From positions 310,001-374,000 of the forward strand of contig JANFAH010000018.1 of NCBI GenBank assembly GCA_024663395.1: a DNA stretch of 64,000 nt, given 5' to 3'. Of the stretch, positions 35,471-47,600 are shown piece after piece; the stretch's first letter is position 1; every line of letters begins with the position of its first letter. This DNA is from Pisolithus tinctorius. Lineage: Eukaryota > Basidiomycota > Agaricomycetes > Boletales > Pisolithaceae. Made by a program: the position numbers and the translations under genes. Under the pieces are notes generated by a model. That model did not search any database and had not been told where the DNA came from. It saw only the letters and a program-made list of their open reading frames with translations.

Positions 35471-38400
35471 CTATGGTGGGTGTTCCCTTTCCCAAACATC
35501 CAGCGCTTCACAGTCCTCCAAGTCTTTCTTCGTCAACCACTCGTCATCCTCTGGCCCATATCCTAACCACCGCACCAAGTACTTCTTCGTCCGTCCAGCT
35601 CGCTTCTCATCCAAAATCCGTTCAATTAAATTCTCCAGCTGCCCGTTGGCCGTGACTACAGGCCCAGGGCGAGGCAGCTCACGGGAGGGGAAGAGTGTCG
35701 TGTCATTGGGCACGAAGGCGCGCAACTGGCTGACGTGAAACGTAGTGCACGCGTTGGCCGTGCGAGGTACGTCTAAGACGTAGGAGGACGTTTCTGGTGA
35801 AGCCGACAAGATAGTGTACGGACCATCATATCTTGGCATAAATTTCGCTACACGATTTGTTCCATTAGCAATGTACTCGTGACGGCGATGTTTAGTAGAC
35901 AGCCAAACCTTGTCCCCGACCGAGAACCTCGGGTCGGGGACACGGCGACGATTCGCCACATGAGCTTGAGCTGCCTTGGCAGCGAGAAGGTTGTCGCGTG
36001 CCTCGAGAACGTCCATCTCCAGACGCGCTAGGAAGGTAGCAGCGTCAGTTTGGTCAGACGGGTTCTCCGCGTTCTCCACGTCCGCAGTGGAGATGGGTGG
36101 CAAGAGACGTGGGGATCGACCAAGGTGTAGTTGGAAGGGCGAAAACCCTGTGCTGTTGTTAATGGTGTTCATGATGTGGAAACGCACCCGGGGAAGGGCC
36201 TTGACCCAGCCTTTTTGATTACGCTCAACGTGGTAGCGAACGCACTGGTTGACCGTCTTGTTAGTGCGTTCGCTTGCTCCATCCGTTTGGGGGTGATATG
36301 ACGATGACATTTTGAGCTTGACACCTGTCAACTTGTGGAGTGACCGCCAAAAACGGGACACGAAAAGCTTATCACGGTCAGAAACAACCTCCATGGGAAG
36401 GCCATTCTCGCAATACCAGTGATCAAAAAAGAGAGTGGCAAACTCAGACACTGTGATAGAGCTGCGACAAGGTACAAGACGCATGTCCGCACCAAGACGG
36501 TCTGTCATGGTAACAATCATATTAAACCCATGGTCCTCCGGCAGGGGACCAATGAAATCGATGGCCACCGAGTCACCCCGCGCATCGGGGACAGGTAAGG
36601 GGTGTAGTGGGCCAGCGGGAGCCGTAGTTGGAGACTTATTGCGCATACAGTGGGTGCAAGCGGGGATGTATGCGGTCGCCAGGTCACGACGCATGTTAGG
36701 CCAGTAGAAGGAGTTGCGAAGAGCCGCGTATGTTTTGTCCGTGCCGAAGTGACCCAGGGCATCATGCGCAAGGTGGAAGAAGCGTTCGCGAAGAGAGTGG
36801 ACACGGGGGATCACCAAACGGCCAGCAAGGTACAACAGACCGTCACGTTCTTGTAGACCAGGGAGCGAATCGAGGAGGGAAAAAAGCCTTTTGCAGAAAG
36901 GATCTTCCATGTATCCCTTCAGAATCTCGACGGTGAGTGATTTGTCAACCTCCACAGTTGACACCGCGGCCACCGGAGGAGCATCGTCCGAGCGACGAGA
37001 CAGTGCATCCGCACCTACATTACGCTCGCCCTGAACATAACGAATAGTAAGGTCAAACTGAGACATATACTCCTGCCAACGGGCCTGTCTCCGAGAGAGA
37101 TCACGCTGTAAGGCAAAACTCTGAAGGGTCCGGTGATCTGTGTATACAAACACCGGGGCGCCAAGCAGCTCGACCCTCCACTTCTTCAGGGCATGAATGA
37201 TGGCGAGGAGCTCCTTCTCGTGCACGGGGTAATTGAGCTCGGCACCACGGAGAGGAGTGGAGTCGAAGGCAACCGGCCGGGCAGTCTCCCAGGTAGGTCC
37301 CCAAGAGAGGATGGCGCCGGTACGGAAGTCAGAGGCGTCACATGTAAGAAAAATGTGGTTATCCCCCGGGTTGTCATGATCAATAGTTGTCAGACAATGG
37401 GGACTGACCACAAGATCCTTAATGGCCTGGAAGGCCCGCTGATGCTCTTCGGTCCAAGCAGGGAACTTGAGCTCCGCACTCTTGGTCGTTAACGCGTTCA
37501 GAATGCGTGTGTGTTCCGCGAGATTGGGGAGGTGATCTGCGACATAACGGACGAGGCCAAGGAAGGCACGTACATCCGTAACCGATCGAGGGACCGGCCA
37601 GTCAAGGATCCGTGCAATCTTGGAAGGATCCGGTTCGATCCCTCGGGCAGAGATGCGATGGCCAAGGAAAAGCACTTCCGTGCAGAACAGCTGGGTCTTT
37701 TTAAGAGAGCAGAACAACTTAGCATCACGAAGGGCTTGGAGAACCGCACGAACGTTACGTTCGTGTTCCTCGAGTGTCTGTGACCAAATGATAATATCAT
37801 CGAGGTAAACATGACAGATCCGACCGATCAGATGGCGAAGGGCAGCAGACATGCGGCGCTGATGGACCGCAGGGGCATTCCTTACCCCCATTGGCATGAC
37901 AGTCCACTCGTACAGGCCCCAGGGGGTATGTACGGCCAGCCACTTGACGTCGTCCGGGTGAACCTTGGTTTGGAAAAACGCATTGGTCATATCTAGCTTC
38001 GCGAAATACCTGCCTTTAGCGCAATCACGGAGTATCTCGTCGATACGAGGTAGTGGGTGATTATCGGGCACCGTATTCAAATTAAGCTGGCGGAAATCGT
38101 TTACCCAGCGCGGTAATGCAGTAGGATCCGCCTTCGGGATGATGAACGCAGGGGAGGAATGTGTGCTATTGGAGGGTCGCAAGCGCCCTGCGTCGAGATG
38201 TTGTTGAAGCAGCGTCTTCCAAGCCTCGCGGTACTTTTTAGGACAATCATATGACCGAAGTTGAATGACCTTGTTCGCATCTTTGGGCTGTACGCGGAAG
38301 AGGACGTCGTCCGGTAGGGCTTCCGTGGGTGGAATGTCGGCAGGGAAGCGATCAGCAAACTCAACCTTGAGCTGCGCGTCTCGCTTCGACAGTTCCTCAG

Positions 38401-40315
38401 CAGCAGCGAGCACCTCGATGCGGTTCTGAACGGCACCAATGATGTCCACCCCACAGACAGAAGTGGATGCCACCTCTGCTATCTCACGATACGCTGGTAA
38501 AACGCTCCGCAACTCCGTAAGAACATTGCCTTTAAGTTTCTTAACAGCCTGAACAGAGGGAGTCACCGGCTGGGGAGGAGAACGAACAGGAGCCGGGGAA
38601 TTCATTAAGTCATAGCCAGTATCTTTATTAATACAAGTACGGAGAGCGTGGTCGACAACGAGCTGATTATGAGAGAGAAACGGAAGTCCCAACAAGAGCG
38701 GGGTACACAACCCAGGTGCAATGATGGCGCGAACAGAGCGCGAACGAAAACGTGCATCAGGAGAAAGACAGGACAGGACAACATAACTTTCTAACGACCT
38801 AACCTCCCGATCACCAGAAGAAAGGGCGACTGAGACATGGAGCGACTTGTGCAACGGTCGGCGTCGAAGTCCCAGCTTGGCAACGAGTGTCTCATCAATC
38901 AGAACTAGATGAGAACCACTGTCAATAAGCGCTTTCACAGGAAGAGGGAAGGTCAAGTTAGGTCCTTCTAGAAGACAGGGCCATCGAAGATGAGGAACAG
39001 AAAGAGGGGCAACGTACTCTTCACCTGAGTCCGTGCCATCCCCAAGAACGGCAGAGGGCATGACGACGGCGACAGCATCTGTATCATCTTCCTCAGTGAT
39101 ACGGGATCGCTTCGAAGCGGGTTCGTCCTCGATGACTGCTGTGACGGGTTTAGCACGTTTCTTTCGAGCAGCTTCAACATCAGCAGCGGTCACGGCCTTG
39201 TAGTTTTTAGCGTCTGGGAAATCATTTGGACAATTGTGCGTGGTGTGATTCTGGAAGAGGCGACGACACTTGAAACACCCTGAGTTATCTCGGAGAAGCT
39301 GACGCTCCTCAATGGTGAGAGCCGGAGGTCGGGTGCGCACACGGCCATCGGGTGCCTTCGGGTTCGATGTGGTAGCGTTAGCTGTGCGGCTAGGCTGGAA
39401 GGGCTTCTTGCGAATAGCCGCATCGATCTTTGCAGCATCATGAATGCGTTTCTCGTCGAGGAGGCGGACCAAGTCGAGCCAAGCGCGGAACCGCTTCTCA
39501 CGACGAGCGGCTGTCAGACGGTACTCCGCAGTAAGATCGGGATGCATGTGAGATTCTAAGTGGAAGCGGAGGTGGTCCTCCGTAAGATGAAATTCACTTC
39601 CTCGCAACAGGACGTTCAGGCTTTCCACCTCAACAGCCCACAAATGGAAGGCCTTGTTTCCCTGCGTCGACGACAACATTTTTTGCTGAATAGCCTCCGC
39701 CCAATCACTGGGGAGCCAATACGTACGAACCTCGTCCATAAACTCCGAGAAGGAGAGAGCAGTCAGCCGGTCACCATTGTTACTAATCCAGTCTTGTACA
39801 CGCGGATCGAGAAGGTGGCCAACGACCTTGGCGACCTGAACATCTTCTGCTACGCTTTTCAACCGAAAGTAGTTCTCACAACCCAGTTCCCAGCTTCGCA
39901 ATCCTTCCGGGGTGATGTCACCCGCTGTCAGGAAGGGGGGGGTTTTACCGGGAGTGGTGTTCTCGCATCGCGCTGTCTGAGACTGTGTCGAGGACATCGC
40001 AACGACAGGGAAGATCACAGTAAAGCTGTCGGACGACGAGGAGCTATCTGTGGAAGTAGGAGACGGTGGAGAGGACGCTGGTAGGGGAATATGCGAGGGG
40101 GAGACAGGCGGAGAAGGAGTGGCACTAAGTCGGGCCACAGGCGGGAGAGGCGAGTCTGTAGGTAGCAGAGACAGCGAAGACGAGGACGAAGACAGCGGTG
40201 ATGACAGCGGTGTCGCGGGCGGAGGGTTATTCCCCCGACTACGGGTAGTCAAGGGCACGGGGACGGAAGGGACGCGACGGGACGGCAGTTTGACACCTCT
40301 ACCAGGTGTCGACAC
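35471..40315 (-). CDS. Chromovirus Gag-Pol polyprotein with chromodomain
   Basis: An uninterrupted frame of 1614 codons ends with TAG at 35471-35473. The frame opens at a GTG (40315) just after an upstream stop; the first ATG is at 39997, giving about 1508 residues, and is my preferred start. Order: Gag with an atypical zinc knuckle CFKCRR...H....C (about 39230-39275); aspartic protease LIDSGSH (about 38920); reverse transcriptase with FAKLDMTNAFF and YLDD (about 37790); RNase H with TCDASDF, KELLAI and YTDHRTL (37100-37350); integrase zinc-binding HALGH...C..C (about 36650-36760) and catalytic D, D, E in DFIGPL, VVSDRDK and DGASERT (about 36560, 36380, 36270); C-terminal chromodomain YLVRWLGYGPEDDEW (about 35510-35590), which in this group directs integration to marked chromatin. 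All catalytic signatures are intact, so it may be active. Confidence 0.95.
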   Translation of the reverse strand: MSTPGRGVKLPSRRVPSVPVPLTTRSRGNNPPPATPLSSPLSSSSSSLSLLPTDSPLPPVARLSATPSPPVSPSHIPLPASSPPSPTSTDSSSSSDSFTVIFPVVAMSSTQSQTARCENTTPGKTPPFLTAGDITPEGLRSWELGCENYFRLKSVAEDVQVAKVVGHLLDPRVQDWISNNGDRLTALSFSEFMDEVRTYWLPSDWAEAIQQKMLSSTQGNKAFHLWAVEVESLNVLLRGSEFHLTEDHLRFHLESHMHPDLTAEYRLTAARREKRFRAWLDLVRLLDEKRIHDAAKIDAAIRKKPFQPSRTANATTSNPKAPDGRVRTRPPALTIEERQLLRDNSGCFKCRRLFQNHTTHNCPNDFPDAKNYKAVTAADVEAARKKRAKPVTAVIEDEPASKRSRITEEDDTDAVAVVMPSAVLGDGTDSGEEYVAPLSVPHLRWPCLLEGPNLTFPLPVKALIDSGSHLVLIDETLVAKLGLRRRPLHKSLHVSVALSSGDREVRSLESYVVLSCLSPDARFRSRSVRAIIAPGLCTPLLLGLPFLSHNQLVVDHALRTCINKDTGYDLMNSPAPVRSPPQPVTPSVQAVKKLKGNVLTELRSVLPAYREIAEVASTSVCGVDIIGAVQNRIEVLAAAEELSKRDAQLKVEFADRFPADIPPTEALPDDVLFRVQPKDANKVIQLRSYDCPKKYREAWKTLLQQHLDAGRLRPSNSTHSSPAFIIPKADPTALPRWVNDFRQLNLNTVPDNHPLPRIDEILRDCAKGRYFAKLDMTNAFFQTKVHPDDVKWLAVHTPWGLYEWTVMPMGVRNAPAVHQRRMSAALRHLIGRICHVYLDDIIIWSQTLEEHERNVRAVLQALRDAKLFCSLKKTQLFCTEVLFLGHRISARGIEPDPSKIARILDWPVPRSVTDVRAFLGLVRYVADHLPNLAEHTRILNALTTKSAELKFPAWTEEHQRAFQAIKDLVVSPHCLTTIDHDNPGDNHIFLTCDASDFRTGAILSWGPTWETARPVAFDSTPLRGAELNYPVHEKELLAIIHALKKWRVELLGAPVFVYTDHRTLQSFALQRDLSRRQARWQEYMSQFDLTIRYVQGERNVGADALSRRSDDAPPVAAVSTVEVDKSLTVEILKGYMEDPFCKRLFSLLDSLPGLQERDGLLYLAGRLVIPRVHSLRERFFHLAHDALGHFGTDKTYAALRNSFYWPNMRRDLATAYIPACTHCMRNKSPTTAPAGPLHPLPVPDARGDSVAIDFIGPLPEDHGFNMIVTMTDRLGADMRLVPCRSSITVSEFATLFFDHWYCENGLPMEVVSDRDKLFVSRFWRSLHKLTGVKLKMSSSYHPQTDGASERTNKTVNQCVRYHVERNQKGWVKALPRVRFHIMNTINNSTGFSPFQLHLGRSPRLLPPISTADVENAENPSDQTDAATFLARLEMDVLEARDNLLAAKAAQAHVANRRRVPDPRFSVGDKVWLSTKHRRHEYIANGTNRVAKFMPRYDGPYTILSASPETSSYVLDVPRTANACTTFHVSQLRAFVPNDTTLFPSRELPRPGPVVTANGQLENLIERILDEKRAGRTKKYLVRWLGYGPEDDEWLTKKDLEDCEALDVWEREHPP

Positions 40316-40339
40316 GCGCTATGGCACGTTCAAAAAAAG

Positions 40340-40654
40340 TGGAACTCACCACTGGGGGTGAGCACACTCAGTACGGATCACAACGACAACAGAACGTGGA
40401 CAGGCGTGTGGATTTAGACAATCAAGCGTATACGCTGATACAGGATGATCGAGAGAGAGAGAGAAAAAGAGGAGAAAGAAGGAACATGACTCCGCATACA
40501 GGCAGCACCAGTATATATACCCCAGAGTCCAAACAGCACAACACAGGAGGGATCCGCATGGGACGGTCCAGACGGTGCGATAGGAGGTGTGATAGTGTGA
40601 CGCGATAGTGTGGGCGGGCGTGAGTGGTGCGTGAGTAGTAAGCGTATGCTTACA
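40340..40654 (-). repeat. 5' LTR of the chromovirus (right copy)
   Basis: 315 bp, TG...CA in coding orientation (begins TGTAAGCATACG read on the minus strand), nearly identical to the left LTR. It is followed on the plus strand by the GCTCC target duplication. Confidence 0.95.
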
Positions 40655-40659
40655 GCTCC
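40655..40659. repeat. Target-site duplication, right copy (GCTCC)
   Basis: Identical to 35004-35008 and adjacent to the LTR end. The empty site would read ...ACCATTGCTCCGCCTACAA... across the join. Confidence 0.9.
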
Positions 40660-41625
40660 GCCTACAACCACACGCAAAGACGTGGTGTCGAAAGCAGCCA
40701 ATGTTGGCAACTAAATTAATCGACCACTTCCGAAAACAAGAACATCCGAAGTAACTTGTAGATCGCCCAGGAATGATATAGTGGAGGTTGGGTAACGATC
40801 GTAGAAAAAAATTGTATCGTCTCCTTGTTATACAAGTAGCAATCGACCCCGGGGGCTCCATTCTGGCACTACTTCACTTTGGCTGCAGTTCCGCGGAGAC
40901 GGCTGGGCCAGTGAGCACAAGTGGGTCGGGTCAGTGCGAAGAAACTAACCTAAAGCGTCCCCTTCGAGGGCGAGGTGGTCATGTACTTTCTCACGCGTAG
41001 ACCACTCACGTGCCCCGCGATACGCCCTGTTCCTCGGCTGACTTTGTTTCCGTATCCTGCTTCCCTGTGACTCACCGCAACAACATGGGTTATTTTTGCA
41101 GCTGAGGCCGTGTCCCCGCGTGAGGTGAGTGGTTAATAGGATAAAGAAGATCTGACATCGCGGCATGATATCCCTTCAAATGCACTGTTATATTAGTTCC
41201 GTCGGACACGCCAGTGCGTTGACTCGGTTTTCCTCATCGAGCAAGGCTGGACTTCTTCTCGTCCGACGTTCGATAACGAAATTCCAGATATCATTGTTGG
41301 TTTCCCAACATGGATCACAAAAGTGTTACGTGCCGTGTCCTAACTTGGACTCTGCGCATCTTCCCCACTCCTGGCTCCCGCAGTATGTGCATATCTTGTT
41401 TAACCTCGTTTCCAGGTTCTGAAGCTGTGCTTCCCTGCGAGTTCACGAGACTTCAGGCAATAGGTCTGCGTCGCTGAATTAGGTTTTATTCTCTTATCTC
41501 TACTGCATATTGTTTGATCATGTGCCGTTTCATCGCCCAACCTGTATGAACCTTATCTTCCCCACCTGCTTTAAGCTGAGGGCACCTCCGTGGACTTTCA
41601 CACGTCCTCCCCACCTTTCTTCCAC
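40660..41625. other. Upstream region of D, no gene seen
   Basis: From about 41196 to the ATG at 41626 this is homologous to the leader of B (TTCCGTCGGACA...CAGTGCGTTGA.TCGGT, later CTGTGCTTCCCTGCGAGTT and TGAATTAGGTT). No conserved frame. The part 40660-41190 holds nothing I recognise. Confidence 0.55.
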
Positions 41626-44600
41626 TATGGACGGTTCATTCATGCCACCAGAACTATTTAGCAATGTTGGCGCCGAACGAATTTCGGTTCAAGGAACTGC
41701 AGACACGTACAAAGGAAAGGGAAGAGTTGATGGTATTATTAAACTTGGTCCAGGGTTTGCAGGTCGCTGACTTCCCTCTAGAAATCGAATCGGATGGAGA
41801 CTGGTCTGATTCCAGCATGGAAATCGATAAATCTCCGCTCAACCACATACCTTCTGCTGAACTGGATAACAAGGCCCCTCGCTTTTCAGGTGATTGTGGC
41901 CCTCAATGGCAAGCACCAGCACCTACAGCAGTGGGTGCGAATAAGAGTATCCCGGGCGATGCGGAAGGTGTCCCTAGTCGAGAATGTTTGTACCAGTCGT
42001 TGCACCCGGATAGTCCAACTACTTCAGCGAGGGATCATGAGGTGTGTTAACCGTCTCTCTTACCGTATAGTCCACCAGATGGGTAACGACGACTAGTCTG
42101 TCGACCAATTTGACAATCGAGATTTGGCGCGATCCATTGCAGGTTTGTATAGGATCCTCGATATAGTAAATGAACAGGGCAGCGGTGGGCTTGGTATGAT
42201 TTCGTCCGCAATGACGAGGCTTGCGCTCATGCCTTCTGAAGTGGATAAGATCATTATTTCTCAAAACTCACTAAAAACATTCATCAATACTATTAGTCCA
42301 GGTGCCTATGCATCTATGACGAAGGTCAATTTCAAAATGTTGGACCAATCCACCATCAAACCTGTAGGCATTTACGGCAGTAAGGAGGAGATAGTCCGTT
42401 TCCTCTTGAGACTCCGCGTTGTCGATGATACTATGCAAGTTGTACTTGATCTTGGTTGTGCCGGTGGCACCTCACGACAGATTCCATTTTGTAGAGCTGC
42501 TCTCTTGTTGTCTGAACCGAGTACTACGGAAGCCCATCCGACGCTTCGCTCGGGGTTGTATATTCTTCGTTCAAGCACTGCAAAGCCTAACGAATGCGAG
42601 CAAATATATGTCATCTACTGGCCTGAGCAAAATACATGGGACGACTCAGTACAAGTTCGCCGCAATAGGGTAGCGTTTATGAGGTCGCCACACGTCCTTC
42701 TGTATCCCATGGCCCCTGACATTTTTGCAGGTACCTCACGCGAATGTGTGATCAGATTGTCGCATTGGTGTCTTCAGAACACGCTCGAAAAATGGTGTGG
42801 AATGATGTCGGTGGAGATCACCAGGATGAGGACGGTGGAATCGATGGAGATGACGGAGGTGACCGAATCATCAGGTGTGTCGTGCAAAAGACAACGGAGC
42901 AGGAAGAGTCGGTGCAAATTCGTGAGGGATTCAAGGTGATTGTCATGTTTTTTCAGTTAAGCCACACTGCGTTAAAGTTTCTTAGGTAACTTCGGAATAT
43001 ATATCTCAAGCGGAGCCATCCGAATGTGGAGAGCAGTGCTCTGTAAAGCCCTCTCTACTTTTGGGAGAGACAGCGCAGGGTACTCTGACTGTGCAACATC
43101 GTCCGTCTAAACTCGTCACTGAACTTTTCAGGCCTCGTTCCATCAGTGACATGCAATTAAAGAGCTACTTGTACGTGTATTTACTATACCTAAGCATCTC
43201 ACCTTACGTGCTTGTCTGCCCCGCAGGACGTCTGACAGCTTAGCCATCAGTGAATCCCTCGATGACCAAGGGCTTGAGATACTGGTTCATGTTGGCCTTG
43301 GAAAACACTTTCCTCAGGAATGTGCCAACTGGAAACACCAGTCTGCAGCCATCCAAGAGCGCTATAAGGAGATCCTTGATAACAGAATCCGGAACGCTGA
43401 AGACGAGTTGGCTAAAGCAGCTGAGAGCGTGACCAACGCCATACGCAATGCTGTTATTGACGATGTGGTGGCGTTGTACCCGTGAGTAATGGTGTTTATC
43501 TTAGAGCAGCAGCAGCATTTATTCTTGCTTTGTTAAGCTTCATTGACAAGCAAACATTCCAGTATACAGGCTCGGGTAATGAGGGTCCACCAGGTATGGT
43601 TCATATGTGTACGTTTCCACATTTTGGAAAATGTTCATTATTCGTGTGTAGCAGTCTCGTTCTCGCAAATCGTAGACATTTATCCAAAGCAGGCGAGGTT
43701 TTTCGGCTCAACACTCAGGCTTGCCACGTGATTTCGGATCCCAAGTTCAGGGATATAAAGGACCGATTGTGCCTTCTTGTGGGGTTTATGTCCCGAAAAA
43801 AGATGTAGAGACAGCATGCTCAAACCGATCGAGGATGCAATCGTCGCTGGTGGTTTTCAGGAGGCAGAGAGAATGACTAAAGCTTCGTCCGACAGCGCCC
43901 GAGGCATGCTCGCCTTCTGTCGTGACGTCTGGGAAAGAGTCAAGAATAGCGTTACTACCCCCACGAACCGACACTCGCTCCATAGATAGTGTCCTCAAAG
44001 AAGCGCACGAGGCAGCTTTGAAGATTACAGATAGCAAGTTCTTTCGAATCGCCGCGAAGAAAAAGCAATTCCAGGACAGACAACAGTTAGCGGAACTCGT
44101 TGAAAATGCAAGACAGAAGCGAAGTCGTACTTGGAACACACCGTCCCTGGTGTCATCACGAAAGTTATTTTGTCAATCAAAGAGATTCAGGAAGAAGACT
44201 GCCATGCGAAAATCACGGCCGAGTGCTCTTACCAAGAAGGCCAGGAGCGAGACGAGTATAAATTACAGTTGATTCAACACATCAACAACTCGTCCACTCA
44301 AGTACATCGCAGGTAAGGCCAGAATTGCAATCCAACCTCAGTCGCCATTAATCTCTTATAGATACACTCTCCGAATTGACTCCGTTGAAGAAGAAAAGAA
44401 GAGTTGGGGAGGTCCAGGACATTCAAGCTCTGGGGTCTGCGAGAATCCGAGGAAGATCCAGTGACGTGCTACACGGTTCATCCCATGAACGTGACGGAGG
44501 AAGATAAACACAACCTGCAATTGGACCCCTCCAGTATCCCTTCGCCTCGCTTTCAGTTTCAACACCAGTTCGAGTTACCTCCAGGGCATACTATCTTGTA

Positions 44601-47600
44601 GGCCGCACGCCCTGGATTTCCTGTTCTGTCAGGACTGATGCATAATCTGTAGACGTGCACAACTTCTTGAAGGAGAGAGGACTGCTCTTAGTTGTTGCGG
44701 ACCGGGTTGGAGCATATTCGTGTATCTCGAGACTCTCGATGCCATATTCGGTGTCATACAACGCAAGGGCCGTAAACTCCTCCTGAAGCGGGAGAAGATT
44801 GGCCAAGATGTCCACCTCGCCTTCGACGAGTCAAGGCGGATGCTGGGCGTTGTTTCGTCAGACAAGGTTTGTGGTTTTCGTTCCATTCACAGTGTACAAG
44901 CAAGGATGATCGACGAAACCATGTATCACAGCGTCTATTGCATGTATTTGTATACGATGACGTGCGAGGATTTCAAGCCCAAGGAAGCGCGATTAAATTG
45001 AGGCAATGGTATACGAAGGAGTACGCATTCGTCATGCCTGTTTTATATGTGGCAGTGAGGAAATACTGCTGGTGGATTCTCAAGCCAGGCCAGAGTATTC
45101 TCATTGGTAACCATGCAATTCAGGTGAGCAAAACCTCATAACCGAGTTTTGTCATCCGTACTGAATTTCAACAGACCTGCTGTTCTTCACCTACCTCAAG
45201 TCCCAACCGGCGTGCATTGCACACCCGATGGGTCCTGCGTATTGGTTATTCAACCCCATGAGTCTGGGCTAGCAATAACTGCTTACCATTTGAGTTCTTT
45301 CGGTTCAACGGAGGGCATACCACTCAACATCCCTGATCTTCCTGTTGGTGAACCCTCGTAGTCACTTCGCTTGTCAAACGCACAGCGGTTCATTTACTAA
45401 AGCTCGATTTATCCTCTCGCTGCTGCCAGTCGTATGCGCTCGACATTACTCGACGGCATACCGAATTCGTGTTCCGTGATCAGGTCAACCGCAATTCCAT
45501 CAGAGAAAGCACACGAAACCGCTCGTAACTGCCTCATAGGCTGTCACTCGGAGGTGTGGACTCGCTTTCCCGTATGTGCAGCAGTGCAGCGAGAGACTAT
45601 ATCCTCGGCCAGTCTCAGAAGCCAGAAAAGTCTCATGTTTGTCACTGATCGTGACTTCGACATGTTTGCTCCCTATTTCTCTCAGATGATTCACTCTTTC
45701 GAACGCACGGCAAGGAAACCTACTGGAAATGCCCTCAAATCGGTGAAGGTGTCAGCTGCCTCATTCGACGTCTTTGCACAGGAGTTATGCGATGGAGCCA
45801 CATGGAACGTCTCAGTATCGGGCGGGCGAATGGATCGTTGATTTCTTGTGTTGATTCCGATCCACATTGCCGTGACCAAGGACAACGCTTCATCCCTCTA
45901 AAAGACGGTGTATATTCGCCAAGGTGGAGAGAGATTTACTGGGAGCGGACATTAACCGCATCGTAGACAACATTTCTTTCGGATGGTACGAATCGCTCTT
46001 CAGTCTTATATGGCAACGAAGGTAGCGTCCTTGTCTCCTACAATGTTTCTAACTAACAAAGACCAGCCTGTCAGAGTGGTGTCGTCCATGGGAGAACAAT
46101 CTGTTGGAAAGTTATGCTCTGAACCACCTCGTGGATACTTCATTTGCTGGCTCCGCATGCGGACGACGGAAGGCGTTTGGATGTCAGTCACCCCGACAGA
46201 GAAAGAGCTAATCGTAGCTCTGGACTTCGAAGGTTTGTCGAATTATGTCCGCCTCCAATTGCAGATTTCGTTTAGGTGTTCATAGTATCGAACGGTCAGC
46301 GCAAGAAGACACGCTACTTGTGTTGTTCAACACTGCTATCTCAAATTTAGTGAGCATATCTGCGAAAATGGGAAATAAACACTCTGCAGGTCTTGTTCGT
46401 AACAATTTTGCACTCAGTCGCGATATTACGGGGTTGTTCCAATCCTTCCAGTCTAGCGCTACCGTTCTAGATCCAGCAGAAAACCCTTCGCTGTTTCAGT
46501 CAACTTTGGTAATCATCATCAAGGTATGCATTTGGTCAAGTGGACATGACAGAAGTTTAAATTCATTCTTAGGATGTCGTTGAAGCTGACAAGGCAGAAA
46601 TAGGCAGAGAGTAAGTCAGTCTATGCAAGCCTTCTATCGATTGATTGATTTATTGAATGAAAAGGTTCTCTCTGAGGTTCGGCAAGATTGTCCAGGAAGA
46701 ACAAGATGCGAACTTCATCAGTCGTCTGCATGCAGGTAGACTGACAATCATTCCTTGGTGCGCACAATCCGGAATATATAGCGGGCGCATGCTCATGTTC
46801 CGGCAGGCCTGTCATCGAATCCAACGAATTCTACAAGCTATTCACTAAGTTAAAGATGTTTGAATCAGCAACCAGTCACGCATCCCGCCGCAGCGAATTC
46901 CTACACAAGATGAAAGCGTTGATGGCGAAACTCAAGGTATGCATTCATATGCAGGTCGTCGTTTCTTTATTGAAATGGAATTAGGCCAATGATTGGGGAG
47001 CTATGTCTCGTATGTCCTGCCATTGATACTCGTGCGATACTCTCATAACCTCTCCACAGAAACCATGGCATCCCATCGAGCCCAGCTTTTGCTGTCAATG
47101 CTTCCGAATGCATTGATGTATGGCATGCAAGAAATCGATCTCGACCGGAACCTCTCAAGGTAACTAATCTGTTTGACGCTCTTCTGATTAAGTATTTCAT
47201 AGAATATTGACACTGATACTCCTATCAATTTCCCGATACTCAGTTACTCCTTGCTGCCGGAGGGTTTTCGCAACAGAACTCGCGAGCAAGTGCTTACGTC
47301 TTAGGCAATTCTGGGATCGAAATGCGCAGCACCTTTCGGACCTGAGTGGGCAGATGGTCTTTCCCATCTTGAACGGATCGTCGCTTGCGTATTGATCATG
47401 TGCGTGAATGGCTGACACAAAACCTGTCCCGTTTCCAGCCGGGACATGCTAGCATCGAGGAGCTACGAAGAACATTTGAGGATGCCACGGTTGATCTGAG
47501 GAGCAACGTCCAACTTTGTAAATTGCAATGCACCAATTGCCAACTACTGTGTGTCCAGAGTCGTTTCCACGATGGTCCACACAACTGCCGAACCGGTCAC

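Larger units (their letters stand above)
35009..40654 (-). mobile_element. Full-length Ty3/Gypsy chromovirus LTR retrotransposon
   Basis: The element is 5646 bp, bounded by two 315-bp LTRs (TG...CA in coding orientation) and a perfect GCTCC duplication. It carries one long uninterrupted gag-pol frame ending in an integrase with a C-terminal chromodomain, which defines chromoviruses. A purine-rich tract (GGGTTGGGAGGG on the coding strand) abuts the 3' LTR (35324-35335). I could not identify a tRNA primer-binding site next to the 5' LTR; self-priming is possible. It inserted between the divergent upstream regions of C and D. Confidence 0.95.
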
